DNA of 64,000 nucleotides, taken from NCBI GenBank assembly GCA_963803015.1, contig CAWDKV010000003.1, positions 124,001-188,000 of the forward strand, read 5' to 3'. Shown here one piece after another: positions 50,864 to 59,892 of the stretch (within the stretch, counting starts at the first letter, position 1; each line of letters starts with the position of its first letter). The notes under the pieces were generated by a model. That model saw nothing but the letters and a program-made list of their open reading frames with translations. It had not been told where the DNA came from and made no database searches. The stretch comes from Berkiella sp963803015. Its GTDB lineage: Bacteria; Pseudomonadota; Gammaproteobacteria; Berkiellales; Berkiellaceae. The position numbers and the translations under genes are program-made.

Positions 50864-50937
50864 GCTCTTTCCATTTTGACTTTATGCATCGTTGTCTGCA
50901 CCTTGAGGCATTCCCCTAAAATCAAACTGGTTCGAGT
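50864..50937. repeat. Palindromic repeat next to tRNA-Gly, unit 2 (shortened)
   Basis: The same ends as unit 1 (CTCTTTCCATTTTGACTTTA and AAACTGGTTCGAGT) with the central palindrome deleted. The two units are in direct tandem, 4 bases apart. Confidence 0.7.
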
Positions 50938-51069
50938 ATATAGCCTTACGAAGACTGTAAGCGAGCTATTATCGCAAAACAAATAAGGAGTTTCTAGGGA
51001 TTTATGGCAAAGGTTTTGGTAAAATAGCCGATTCCCATGCAAATATGAGTTTTCTAACACAATAATCCT

Positions 51070-51756
51070 ATGACACTCGCAGAAAAAATTACCCGTCCTG
51101 TTCGCAGTTTTGTTTTACGCCAAGGGCGAATGACCCCTAGCCAAAAACAAGGGCTGTTACAGTATCCCCAATATGGCCTCACTTTACCCAGCGCTGGGGA
51201 AACTTTTGATTGGCCATCGGTTTTTGGACGCCAAGCCCCAAGAGTCTTGGAAATTGGCTTTGGTATGGGTGATACACTCATTGCCTTGGCCAAAGCCCAT
51301 CCCGAAATGGATTTTGTTGGGATAGAGGTGCATCAGCCTGGAGTGGGACGTTGTCTTCTTGATGCTCATATCAATCAATTGACCAATCTGAAAGTGCTAT
51401 CAGTAGATGTAATCAGCGCACTCAACGCTATGCCGCAAGGCAGCTTTGATAAAATTTATTTGTTATTTCCTGATCCCTGGCCCAAAGCACGTCATCACAA
51501 ACGGCGTATTGTTCAGCCACAGTTTGTGGCTTCTCTTGCCCAAAAATTATCTCCAAGCGGCCAATTTCATTTGGCTACCGATTGGCAAGATTATGCTTTT
51601 CATATGCTTTGCGTATTAGAGAGCTGTTCTTTATTACAAAACCAATTTGGGCAAGGTCAATTTGCGCCCAAAGAAGTACGCTCTTTTGAAACCAAGTTTG
51701 AAAAACGTGGGAAGAAATTGGGTCACGCCATTTGGGATTTAGTATACAGTCTCTAG
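51070..51756 (+). CDS. trmB: tRNA (guanine-N7-)-methyltransferase
   Basis: A 228-residue SAM-dependent enzyme forming m7G46 in tRNA variable loops. Motifs: N-terminal RPVRSFVLRQGRMT, SAM loop VLEIGFGMGDTLIALA, FVGIEVHQPGVGRCL, the catalytic region YLLFPDPWPKARHHKRR, and FHLATDWQDYAFHML with the C-terminal TKFEKRGKKLGHAIWDL. Full-length. It transcribes divergently from the tRNA-Gly gene. Confidence 0.95.
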   Translation: MTLAEKITRPVRSFVLRQGRMTPSQKQGLLQYPQYGLTLPSAGETFDWPSVFGRQAPRVLEIGFGMGDTLIALAKAHPEMDFVGIEVHQPGVGRCLLDAHINQLTNLKVLSVDVISALNAMPQGSFDKIYLLFPDPWPKARHHKRRIVQPQFVASLAQKLSPSGQFHLATDWQDYAFHMLCVLESCSLLQNQFGQGQFAPKEVRSFETKFEKRGKKLGHAIWDLVYSL

Positions 51757-51914
51757 ATGAAAAAACAGGGATGTGGCACTTTTCTGATCTCCTCGTCGTT
51801 AAAGCTATAACGCAATCAAGAGGGTTGCGTAGCAACCATTGATTTCCCTTTCCTCTCCTATACTTTAAAGAAGCTCTGGTTTTATCAACGTATCAAAATC
51901 CAAAGGAGAAGAAT

Positions 51915-53768
51915 GTGTTTGGCATTTCTGGCTTAACACCGGATATTTTTTTGGTATTAAGTATCATTGTCATCGCTATTATACTATTTGCAACCGAAAT
52001 TGTACGAGTCGATGTTGTTTCTTGCCTTGTTTTAGTATTGTTAGGTCTCACCAAAATTGTGCCAAACGATGTTTTATTTTCAGGTTTTTCCAGTGAAGCC
52101 GTGATTGCTTTGATAGGTATCATGATTATGAGTGCGGGATTAGAGCGCAGTGGCGTTGCAGTCGAAATCACGCATATGATAGTGCGCTTTGGTGGGAAAA
52201 ATGAAAATCGCATACGATTTCTTCTCATGTCTATCAGTGGATTATGCGCTGGATTTATGCGCAGTGTCGGTACAGTTGCATTAATGCTACCTGTGGTGAG
52301 CAGGATTAGATTAGCGACTGGGATCCATAAATCTCGGTTATTGATGCCATTAGGCTTTTGTGCCATTTTGGGCAGTACCTTAACCATGTTAGGGACAGGT
52401 CCTTTAATATTGCTGAATAGTTTGCTGATCAATTTACACGGATTAACAGATCGCTTTGGTCAAAACACCAAAGCTTTAGGATTGTTCAGTGTTTTTCCTA
52501 TAGGATTGGCATTGCTTGCTTGCGGGATAATTTATTTCATTTGCTTGGGAAGATGGATTTTACCCAAGACGCCCGTAAATCAAACAGAAATGATAAATGG
52601 GGGCTCTCCTAACTATTTTAAACGGATCTATGGTATTGGATCAGATTTTTGTGAAATCCGTGTTCCATCCAGTAGTGCTTTAGTGGATGATACCATACGC
52701 CAATGGGAAACTTTACTCCCTCCTTCCATTTCAATTTTGGGCATAAAGATTGGTAGCCAGGTTTTTATTCCGCCTTTTCGTAAAAAAGTGGTCAAGAATG
52801 CAAGTACCTTGGTCATGTTTGGTCCAAAAGATGAGATAGAGGAATTTTCTAAAAAATATGGCTTAAAAATGGCGCCCTATTTAACCACCTTTAGTGAAGA
52901 TATGAACCGAGCGACTGCAGGATTGTGCGAAGCAGTTGTGCCGCCGAGTTCCCAGCTTATTGGTACGCACCTTGGAGATATCCATATGCGTCAAAAATAT
53001 GGGATCCAAGTGTTAGCGGTATATCGTGGTGATAAAGTCAGACGGGGTAAAAATGAATTTGGTACGCTTACCCTTAGAGCCGGGGATACGCTAGGCATGT
53101 TCTGTGAATGGAGCGCGCTTGCAGATTTGCAAAAAAATCCAGATTTTGTGGTGGTGACTACAGATTTTCCCCACAAAAGAGTACGTAAAGAAAAAATGCG
53201 CTATGCCCTCTTTTTCTTTGTCTTGGCCATTGCTTTAATCATGTTTACAGATATTTCAGTGGGGGTGGGTTTGTTAGTGGGTGCTGTTTGCATGATTTTT
53301 TCAGGTGTTATCAGTATTGATGACGCTTATAGCGCAGTGAGTTGGAAGACGGTTTTTTTGTTAGCAGGGCTTATCCCTTTAGGGATTGCTGTACAAATCA
53401 GTGGCACTTCAGATTGGGTGGGTGAATATATCTTAAAGGTATTTTCAGGTTACCCTGAGTGGGTGTTGCTATTTTTATTAGGTGTGATGGCTTCTTTATT
53501 GAATTTAGTGTTAACTAATGTTGGCGCAACTATCGTTTTGGTACCTTTGGCGGTGCATATAGCGCATGTCATTGGGGCAGATCCGCGTGCTTTTGCTTTA
53601 GTTGTTGCTATCTCGACTTCCAATTCTTTTGTTATTCCAACCCATCAAGCAAGCGCGCTTATAAACTTGCCAGGGCAATACAAAATATCAGATTTTGTGC
53701 GGGCAGGGGGGTTAATGACTGTGCTCTATCTTGTGATTGTCGTCTCAATGGTGCAATGGCTGTTTTAG
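51915..53768 (+). CDS. SLC13/DASS-type anion permease with two TrkA-C domains
   Basis: 617 residues. Two halves of a 10-12-helix ion transporter flank a cytoplasmic pair of TrkA-C (RCK_C) domains (about 230-310 and 325-410; e.g. CEAVVPPSSQLIGTHLGDI, LRAGDTLGMFCEW). Membrane motifs include GFSSEAVIALIGIMIMSAG, AGFMRSVGTVALMLPVV and the C-terminal NVGATIVLVPLAV and SNSFVIPTHQASALI. Such proteins import dicarboxylates or sulfate with Na+; the substrate is unknown. The start is GTG, seven bases after AGGAG. Confidence 0.84.
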   Translation: MFGISGLTPDIFLVLSIIVIAIILFATEIVRVDVVSCLVLVLLGLTKIVPNDVLFSGFSSEAVIALIGIMIMSAGLERSGVAVEITHMIVRFGGKNENRIRFLLMSISGLCAGFMRSVGTVALMLPVVSRIRLATGIHKSRLLMPLGFCAILGSTLTMLGTGPLILLNSLLINLHGLTDRFGQNTKALGLFSVFPIGLALLACGIIYFICLGRWILPKTPVNQTEMINGGSPNYFKRIYGIGSDFCEIRVPSSSALVDDTIRQWETLLPPSISILGIKIGSQVFIPPFRKKVVKNASTLVMFGPKDEIEEFSKKYGLKMAPYLTTFSEDMNRATAGLCEAVVPPSSQLIGTHLGDIHMRQKYGIQVLAVYRGDKVRRGKNEFGTLTLRAGDTLGMFCEWSALADLQKNPDFVVVTTDFPHKRVRKEKMRYALFFFVLAIALIMFTDISVGVGLLVGAVCMIFSGVISIDDAYSAVSWKTVFLLAGLIPLGIAVQISGTSDWVGEYILKVFSGYPEWVLLFLLGVMASLLNLVLTNVGATIVLVPLAVHIAHVIGADPRAFALVVAISTSNSFVIPTHQASALINLPGQYKISDFVRAGGLMTVLYLVIVVSMVQWLF

Positions 53769-54296
53769 CATTCCCATTTTTTAAATTCTCGTAAAACAAT
53801 GTTCTTATCGATAAAGGCTTGGCGAAGAGCCCTCACGTCTTCTTCAGAATCTAAAACCTCGAAAAGGCAGCCATAAAAATCGGGTAAAAGCATTAGGGAT
53901 GACAAAGCCATTTTTAGCTGCCATCACATATTTAATTTGGCTCCAGCTAATATTGCCAGGGCTTAAACCCTTTCCTGACCAAACAATACCATTTAAAGAA
54001 ATATCGATACTGATAGGCTTTTCTACTACTTTAGAACTTTGCATGCGTTTTAATAATAGCCATTCATTGAATGGCCTTCGGCCAAATAACCAAACGGCTG
54101 CGCCCAAACTGGCAATGCCCTCATTCCAATTGAGTCCCATAACGATGAGTTTTAAGAGCATGATAACGAGTAATAAAATAATAAATAAATTAAGAAAACC
54201 GACGCCATACAAAAATAAGGGCTTTTTTTCAATAAACAAAGAGCTGGCTTTTGCGAGCTCTCGTGCGCTTGGTTGGTATTGAATGTGAATATCCAT
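53765..54296 (-). pseudogene. YcxB-like membrane protein with a 3' frameshift
   Basis: The frame from 54296 encodes 150 residues: a soluble start (MDIHIQYQPSARELAKASSL), two membrane helices (about 27-70), and a YcxB C-terminal domain (ISLNGIVWSGKGLSPGNISW...FVIPNAF). It ends with an abrupt RFLWLPFRGFRF. Dropping one base of the five-base run at 53875-53879 gives instead RFYGCLFEVLDSEEDVRALR and on to EFKKWEC, stopping at 53765. The longer ending has normal coding character. A recent one-base insertion, or a sequencing error, is likely. Confidence 0.6.
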
Positions 54297-54308
54297 ATTT
54301 TTCTTTCT

Positions 54309-55475
54309 CTATTTTTCTGCGTGCGATTCTGCCAAAAAGAGATGAATCACATCATTTAAAAATCGAAACCCTAAGTTGGTAGTACAAAGCTGATGAGCAG
54401 AAGGTTCAAGCCAGCCGCGCTGTTGTCCTTTTTGTAAAGCATCCTTAATAGTCGAAAGAGGAAGCCCGGTTCTTTCTTCAAAGAGAGAACTGACCACCCC
54501 TGCTTTTAAGCGTAGTGCGTTCAGCATAAATTCGAAAGGGAGCTCTTTAATGGCGATAACTTGGTTTTCTTGCACAAATCCTTGCGCTCTATCCATATAT
54601 TGTTTGGGATGTCGAAAGTGATGAAAACGATTTATCTCTCCACGTGCTATATCGGTAATTTTGCCATGGGCCCCTGCGCCAATCGCAAGATAATCGCCAA
54701 ACTCCCAATAATTGAGATTGTGCTGGCAAGGTTGTTGCCGGCTATAAGCAGAAACTTCATATTGGCTAAAGCGAGAATCGGCTAATAGTTGCTGCCCTTC
54801 TTCTTGTAAAACCGCAAGATGCTCTTCAGGTGGCAAAGGAGGAGGGTTATGCCAAAAAGAAGTATTGGGCTCTAGTGTGAGCTCATACCAGGAAAAGTGC
54901 GTGGGGTTGAGAGACATCGCTTTTTCTAAATCGGATAGTCCTTCTCTCGTTGTTTGTTCCGGTAAACCAAACATAATATCGAGGTTAAAGTTGCTAAAAC
55001 CTGCTTCTTGGATAGCACCAACGGCACGTATCGCTTCACCACTATCATGAATGCGCCCTAGTGCTTTTAAAAGCTTATCCTCAAAACTTTGTACGCCTAA
55101 AGAAATGCGGTTAATGCCAATCTCGCGATAGGCTTTAAAACGCGCTTGTTCTACTGTACCGGGGTTGGCTTCAAGTGTGATTTCCATGTCAGGGAGCCAA
55201 CGGCATCGGGCACGTATGCCTTCTAATAGAGTTTCAATGGCTTTTGCCGAGAAAAGACTTGGGGTGCCCCCGCCCATAAAAATACTACTGATAGCCCTTC
55301 CCCAAATCAAAGGTAAATGTAGTTCCAAATTGGCCAATAGAGCCGCTACATATTCTTCTTCAGGCAAATCGGTTTTTAAAGTATGGCTATTAAAATCGCA
55401 ATAAGGACATTTTTTTACACACCACGGGAAGTGAATGTAAAGCGATAAGGGGATAGTCTGGTTAAAAGCGCTCAT
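54309..55475 (-). CDS. hemW: Radical SAM heme chaperone HemW
   Basis: A 388-residue HemN-like protein that binds heme and hands it to target enzymes. The 4Fe-4S motif is CVKKCPYCDF (CxxxCxxC) in SLYIHFPWCVKKCPYCDFNS; FMGGGTPSLFSAKAI, NRISLGVQSF and LDIMFGLPEQT follow, with NYWEFGDYLAIGAGAHGKI later. It lacks the long N-terminal arm of HemN, supporting HemW. The gene overlaps rdgB by four bases, the order rdgB-hemW being common in gammaproteobacteria. Confidence 0.92.
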   Translation of the reverse strand: MSAFNQTIPLSLYIHFPWCVKKCPYCDFNSHTLKTDLPEEEYVAALLANLELHLPLIWGRAISSIFMGGGTPSLFSAKAIETLLEGIRARCRWLPDMEITLEANPGTVEQARFKAYREIGINRISLGVQSFEDKLLKALGRIHDSGEAIRAVGAIQEAGFSNFNLDIMFGLPEQTTREGLSDLEKAMSLNPTHFSWYELTLEPNTSFWHNPPPLPPEEHLAVLQEEGQQLLADSRFSQYEVSAYSRQQPCQHNLNYWEFGDYLAIGAGAHGKITDIARGEINRFHHFRHPKQYMDRAQGFVQENQVIAIKELPFEFMLNALRLKAGVVSSLFEERTGLPLSTIKDALQKGQQRGWLEPSAHQLCTTNLGFRFLNDVIHLFLAESHAEK

Positions 55476-56071
55476 TCTAAAATATACTGTTTAAATTGTG
55501 CGATAAATGCGGCAAGCGCTTTAGCGCGATGGCTGATTTGATTTTTTATCTCTGAAGGCAGCTCTGCTGCGCTACATTGGCGCTCATTGACGTAAAAAAT
55601 CGGATCATAACCAAATCCGTGGTTGCCTTGAGGCGCTCGTAATAATGTCCCTTCCCATTTCCCTTGGCAAATTAGAGGAATAGGATCATCATATCGGCGA
55701 ACAAACGCCAAAGCGCAGTAAAAAGCGGCTTGGCGATGGTTATCATCTACTTGTTGGATGTCTTGTAATAATTTTTGAATATTTTCTTTGTCGGTTGCCT
55801 TCTCACCGGCAAAGCGGGCTGAATAAATGCCAGGTGCGCCATTTAGGGCTTGCACGGTCAGGCCAGAGTCATCTGCTAAAGCTGGACATTGCGAAATTTT
55901 GGCGGCATGGCGCGCTTTAATTAGCGCATTTTCAATAAAACTCAATCCTGTCTCTTCGGCGGAGCTCACACCAAACTCTTTTTGCGAGAGAAGGGTGATG
56001 GGCAACGGTTTTAATATGGCTTGTAGTTCTTTGAGTTTGCCGGGATTGTCGCTTGCTAATACTATTTTCAT
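55472..56071 (-). CDS. rdgB: Non-canonical purine NTP pyrophosphatase (RdgB/HAM1)
   Basis: 199 residues; hydrolyses XTP, ITP and dITP to keep damaged purines out of nucleic acid. Motifs: KIVLASDNPGKLKEL at the start, ETGLSFIENALIKARHAA, ALADDSGLTVQALNGAPGIYSARFAG, and GFGYDPIFYV. I chose the ATG at 56071 because homologs begin MKIVLASDNPGK; the longer frame adds an unrelated hydrophobic stretch. Confidence 0.94.
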   Translation of the reverse strand: MKIVLASDNPGKLKELQAILKPLPITLLSQKEFGVSSAEETGLSFIENALIKARHAAKISQCPALADDSGLTVQALNGAPGIYSARFAGEKATDKENIQKLLQDIQQVDDNHRQAAFYCALAFVRRYDDPIPLICQGKWEGTLLRAPQGNHGFGYDPIFYVNERQCSAAELPSEIKNQISHRAKALAAFIAQFKQYILE

Positions 56072-56075
56072 ATTT

Positions 56076-56321
56076 TTAATTGCTAGTAGGTCTGAAAGGA
56101 AGAGAAGATACAACATTTTTAATGGCACTCATAACAGCCTCTTCAAGAGAAGTAGCTTCACGATCAAAATCTAAATAGACGGTACCATTTCTAAAGTTAA
56201 TTAATGAATCATCGCACCCTGCTTGAAACAGACTATCTTCAAGATTTGGCGTATCTTCATCTACATTTTTTAAAACTAATGTAAATTGATATATATTTTG
56301 CTTTTTTTTCATCATTTCCAT
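56076..56321 (-). CDS. Small conserved protein of unknown function
   Basis: About 82 residues, ending four bases before rdgB. Core: QFTLVLKNVDEDTPNLEDSL, FQAGCDDSLINFRNGTVYLD and FDREATSLEEAVMSAIKNV. I recognise this as a recurring small acidic bacterial protein but cannot assign a function. The start is uncertain among ATG codons at 56321, 56315, 56312 and 56348. A mobile repeat lies just upstream. Confidence 0.6.
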   Translation of the reverse strand: MEMMKKKQNIYQFTLVLKNVDEDTPNLEDSLFQAGCDDSLINFRNGTVYLDFDREATSLEEAVMSAIKNVVSSLPFRPTSN

Positions 56322-56373
56322 CTTTTTAATTATGTGAGCCTGAGTCAATATATTTACGAATCTTGATTCTTGT

Positions 56374-56552
56374 CCCCTCTCCCGCTTGCGGGAGAGGGTT
56401 AGGGTGAGGGTCCGAAAATAAGGACTTTATCACTTTTTCCTTGTAATTCGTCTGTTCTTGATGTGACTTTCAGGATCGGGTAAATTTCTTTTTGTTCGCA
56501 TGTTCGTTCAAAGACCCTCACCCTAGCCCTCTCCCCGCAAGCGGTAGAGGGG
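56374..56552. repeat. 179-bp element with long terminal inverted repeats
   Basis: About 39 bases at each end are inverted copies: CCCCTCTCCCGCTTGCGGGA...GGGTGAGGGTC and GACCCTCACCCTAGCCC...AGAGGGG. Each end is itself a palindrome. The 100 unique bases between contain no reading frame of note. It looks like a MITE or paired REP unit; a single worn unit occurs at 27923-27966. Confidence 0.8.
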
Positions 56553-56617
56553 ATCAGAAAAGCGGCACATCTTTTAAAATGTGCTGAATAAACTACCTAT
56601 TTCTTATTTAAGATACA

Positions 56618-57481
56618 TTATCTGTTGGCACTTAATTTGTCAAAAAAAGGGGAAAAATAATCTGCTACTGGCTGCGGATTATCTAAATGCACATGATGGT
56701 TGCCTGGAAGGGTTATCATATCGATGTTTTTTATGGTCTCATAGCGCTTTTTCATTAAGGCGAGATTAAAAGGAAAGCCTTGCTCGGGGCGAACCAAGCG
56801 AACAGGCGCGCTGATTTCTCTTAAAAAAGCTAAGACTTGCTCTTCGGTTAATTGTAAAGCAGAGGGAAAGAGCAATTTGGGATCGGTACGCCAGATCCAC
56901 TCGCCTGTTGAGAGTTGTTTGGTGCCGCGTTCTACAATGGCTTTTGCCGAAGCGGGATCCATAGCATTTACCTTTAAACGCGCTTGTAATGCTGCTTCTT
57001 GCGAGGCATAACGCGGAGATTTTTTATGAGGTTTGGTAATCACTTCTTGAATAAAATGGTGCAGTTGAAATGGGGCCTGTTCAGGAGAGGTGGTAAAAGG
57101 GCCCAAGCCATCGATTAAAGCAACACCTTGGATCTTCTCAGGTATCGTGCCGGCGATTAAGCAAGCAATTGCTGCTCCTATGGAATGGCCGAGTAAAATA
57201 CAGCGCTCCCAGTTTAATTGATGCATGACTTGAGCGGCAACCACCACATAATCGGTTAAATGAATATAAGTCCCTAGGGGTTGATGATCAGAGTGGCCAT
57301 GACCGGGCAAATCAAGCGCAACAATTTGAGCATGCGGTAAAAGAGGTGCAAGTTTATCAAAGGATGCCGCATTATCTAACCAACCATGCAAGGCTAATAC
57401 CCGTATTTTACGCTCTGGATGCCAGACTTTGGCTGCAATTTTTTTACCTGGAAGTTCAAAAAAGATTTCTTGCATAGACAT
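56618..57481 (-). CDS. Alpha/beta hydrolase
   Basis: 287 residues with the canonical fold: oxyanion strand VLALHGWLDNAASFDKLAPL, DLPGHGHSDHQP, nucleophile elbow LLGHSIGAAIA (Ser), acid near LIDGLGPF, and the C-terminal His in LPGNHHVHLD. Likely an esterase or lipase-like enzyme of broad type; it resembles the serine hydrolase-like group. It follows yggU directly and probably belongs to the yggS-proC-yggT-yggU transcript. Confidence 0.85.
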   Translation of the reverse strand: MSMQEIFFELPGKKIAAKVWHPERKIRVLALHGWLDNAASFDKLAPLLPHAQIVALDLPGHGHSDHQPLGTYIHLTDYVVVAAQVMHQLNWERCILLGHSIGAAIACLIAGTIPEKIQGVALIDGLGPFTTSPEQAPFQLHHFIQEVITKPHKKSPRYASQEAALQARLKVNAMDPASAKAIVERGTKQLSTGEWIWRTDPKLLFPSALQLTEEQVLAFLREISAPVRLVRPEQGFPFNLALMKKRYETIKNIDMITLPGNHHVHLDNPQPVADYFSPFFDKLSANR

Positions 57482-57769
57482 CTAATCCTTCGGTAACCAT
57501 GTGGGCAGTTGACTTGGCGCGTGCAGGCAAACCGTTTTATAACGGCTTTGCTCACCCCTTTTGATGCTCACCTGAGAGAACGGCACAGCAAACTCTTTAC
57601 TTAACCATTTTTTTAAATAAGTATTGGCTTTATTTTCTAGTGCTGGCGCCATGATTTGCACTTTCAGATACCCTTGATATAACCCGACCACTTTATCTTG
57701 TTTGGCATTGGGTTGTATGTAAAGGTTCAAGAATAAGTCCTCGTTTTGCTGGTAAAAGGGCTGCTTCAT
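57482..57769 (-). CDS. yggU: YggU family protein (DUF167)
   Basis: 95 residues of the DUF167/YggU family, a small conserved protein without a defined function. Typical pattern: LNLYIQPNAKQDKVVGLYQG, LKVQIMAPALENKANTYLKK-WLSKEF, VSIKRGEQSRYKTV. The start overlaps the end of yggT by one base, matching the common yggT-yggU pair. Confidence 0.88.
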   Translation of the reverse strand: MKQPFYQQNEDLFLNLYIQPNAKQDKVVGLYQGYLKVQIMAPALENKANTYLKKWLSKEFAVPFSQVSIKRGEQSRYKTVCLHAPSQLPTWLPKD

Positions 57770-58332
57770 TAGATTGCAAGATGCGTTAAGGGTTCTGCAA
57801 TTAAAATCTTAAGTAATTGTAAAATTATCAGCACGAAAAGAGGGCTGATATCAAATCCTGCGACGAGCGGAATTTTTTGTCTAAATGGCCGCAATATAGG
57901 TTCACTCAATTGATATAAAATGGAACGAATGGGAGAGTGCGTCATAGGGGCGAGCCAACCCATCAACACATACATTAAAACGGAATAAAAGAATAAATTT
58001 AAAGTTAACCCTAAAATATCACCGATGGTCGCCACAATGAGTACTAACAAATTAGGAAAAATGGAAAATGCGATAAGAGAGAGTAATAAAATTTTGAGAT
58101 AAGTGAGAACAAATATGACAACAACCGTTGCAAAATCAATACCCCAATAACCAGGGATAACGCGTCTTAATGGCACAATAAGTGGGCTGGTAAATTTAAC
58201 GATAAATTGGGATAAGGGATTATAGTAATCTACACGTAAATATTGAAAGACAAGCCGAAGCAACAAAACAAAAAGATAAAGATTAAACAGGATCTGAACT
58301 AAAAAAACGGCTGCTTGTTTGAGAGGTGTCAT
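57769..58332 (-). CDS. yggT: YggT family membrane protein
   Basis: 187 residues, two tandem YggT units of two helices each: LVFQYLRVDYYNPLSQFIVKFTSP...LRRVIPG and VLMGWLAPMTHSPIRSILYQLSEPILRPFRQKIP. The family is an inner-membrane protein linked to envelope or osmotic function. Position between proC and yggU is the usual gammaproteobacterial order. Confidence 0.9.
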   Translation of the reverse strand: MTPLKQAAVFLVQILFNLYLFVLLLRLVFQYLRVDYYNPLSQFIVKFTSPLIVPLRRVIPGYWGIDFATVVVIFVLTYLKILLLSLIAFSIFPNLLVLIVATIGDILGLTLNLFFYSVLMYVLMGWLAPMTHSPIRSILYQLSEPILRPFRQKIPLVAGFDISPLFVLIILQLLKILIAEPLTHLAI

Positions 58333-58343
58333 GTCTTTTCCAC

Positions 58344-59168
58344 TTAATCGTATTGTTCACTTAAAGATTGACCACGCAAGGTCGCGGCTTTGAGCACGTT
58401 GGCTATTAAAGCGGCTAGTTTACCATCTTTTAGCGTATTGATCCCTTGTTCGGTGGTCCCCCCTTTGGAAGTGACTTTTTCCCGGAGAGAGAGGATATCC
58501 TCTTTACTATTTAAGGCCATCAAAGCGCTGCCTAGCGCCGTATGGAGAGTTAACTTGCTAGATATTTCTTCTGGCAATCCCAAATCGCTCCCCGCTTTAA
58601 TCAAGCACTCCATCATATAAAAAAAATAAGCAGGACCAGAACCAGAGAGCGCCGTCACCACATCCATCAAGCCTTCTTCTTCTACCCAGACTGTTTCGCC
58701 AACACATGAGAGGAGTTGTTCTGCTTGTTGTCTTTGCGTGTGGGAGATATTCTTTGCGGCAAATAATCCTGTGATGCCATGACCGAGCAAAGCAGGCGTG
58801 TTAGGCATGGCGCGAATAACGTTTGCTTGCGCGTTTCCTAGCCAGCGTTTGATTTGCACGGTCGTAATGCCGGCGGCAATGCTGATGATGAGAATAGAAG
58901 TTGGCACCTCTGATGCTATTTCTAATAATACATTTTTTAAATGTTGTGGTTTAACAGCTAGGACTAAAATATCTGCCCTTTTCGCCATTTCAAGATTGTG
59001 CGCTGTTGTATAAATGTCCCAGGTTTGTTGCAGCGCTCGACAGGTGTCTGCGCCATGATCTGACACCAAAAGATGCTGTTTAGGGTAACCCTTTTTAATT
59101 AATCCCCCGATTAAACAGCTGCCCATATTGCCGCCACCGATAAAGCCTATATTGCCTAATGATTGCAT
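58344..59168 (-). CDS. proC: Pyrroline-5-carboxylate reductase
   Basis: 274 residues; last step of proline synthesis (P5C to proline with NAD(P)H). Rossmann motif IGFIGGGNMGSCLIGGL, ILVLAVKPQHLKNVL, IRAMPNTPALLGHGITGL, ALSGSGPAYFFYMMECLIKAG and TSKGGTTEQGINTL are all present. Two bases separate it from yggS upstream, so they are cotranscribed. Confidence 0.95.
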   Translation of the reverse strand: MQSLGNIGFIGGGNMGSCLIGGLIKKGYPKQHLLVSDHGADTCRALQQTWDIYTTAHNLEMAKRADILVLAVKPQHLKNVLLEIASEVPTSILIISIAAGITTVQIKRWLGNAQANVIRAMPNTPALLGHGITGLFAAKNISHTQRQQAEQLLSCVGETVWVEEEGLMDVVTALSGSGPAYFFYMMECLIKAGSDLGLPEEISSKLTLHTALGSALMALNSKEDILSLREKVTSKGGTTEQGINTLKDGKLAALIANVLKAATLRGQSLSEQYD

Positions 59169-59170
59169 AA

Positions 59171-59857
59171 TTATTCCTTTCTTTCTCCAAAAAGAGCGCG
59201 ACCAATGCGAACGAGGTTAGCGCCTTCACTGATAGCGGCTTCTAGATCATTACTCATCCCCATAGAGAGCGTATCTAGCGGATATCCCTCTTCCTGCAAT
59301 TGGCAGTATAAAGACTTTATCAAATTATAGTATTGGCGTTGATGAGAGAAGTTTTCATCATCAGGTAAAAGTGTCATCAAACCGCGTAACTGTATTCTAG
59401 GTAAGCCTTGTATAGCCAGGACTAAGTCTTTAACCTCAGACAGCGCTATCCCTGATCTGTTTGGGTTATCATCTAACTTGATTTGAATGCAGATATTAAG
59501 CGGGGGTTGGAGGGGAGAGCGCTTTTCGGATAAGAGGGTGGCTTGTTTAAGCGAAGAAACGGTATGTACCCAGTGAAAAGCACTAGCAAGTGCTTGGCAT
59601 TTGTTACTTTGAATCGGGCCAATAAAATGCCATTCTATGTTCTGGTTAGCCAGCACTTTCATTTTAGATAAGGCTTCTTGCACATAATTTTCGCCAAAAG
59701 CGAATTGACCGAGTGAGATGAGCGCTAAAAGCGCTTGCGGGGATTGACTTTTACTCACGGCAAGCAAACGGACACTCTGCGGCTTTATGCCAAAGCGCTG
59801 TTCTGCAGCTTGGATGCGCGCCTTAAGTGACGTATAATTTGCCGTTAAATCAATCAT
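59171..59857 (-). CDS. yggS: PLP homeostasis protein YggS/PROSC
   Basis: 228 residues, a PLP-binding fold-type III protein without known catalytic activity that balances vitamin B6 pools. The PLP Lys is in VRLLAVSKSQSPQAL; FGENYVQEALSKM, WHFIGPIQSNKCQAL, LRGLMTLLP, SMGMSNDLEAAISEG and VRIGRALFGER follow. First gene of the yggS-proC-yggT-yggU cluster. Confidence 0.94.
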   Translation of the reverse strand: MIDLTANYTSLKARIQAAEQRFGIKPQSVRLLAVSKSQSPQALLALISLGQFAFGENYVQEALSKMKVLANQNIEWHFIGPIQSNKCQALASAFHWVHTVSSLKQATLLSEKRSPLQPPLNICIQIKLDDNPNRSGIALSEVKDLVLAIQGLPRIQLRGLMTLLPDDENFSHQRQYYNLIKSLYCQLQEEGYPLDTLSMGMSNDLEAAISEGANLVRIGRALFGERKE

Positions 59858-59892
59858 TCCTCAACCTTCTTGCAAATAAAAAAGGGGATATC

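Noticed and set aside
50590..51060. A 156-codon minus-strand frame
   Set aside because: It runs through the tRNA-Gly gene and both palindromic repeats; the sequence is repeat-derived and has no ribosome site.
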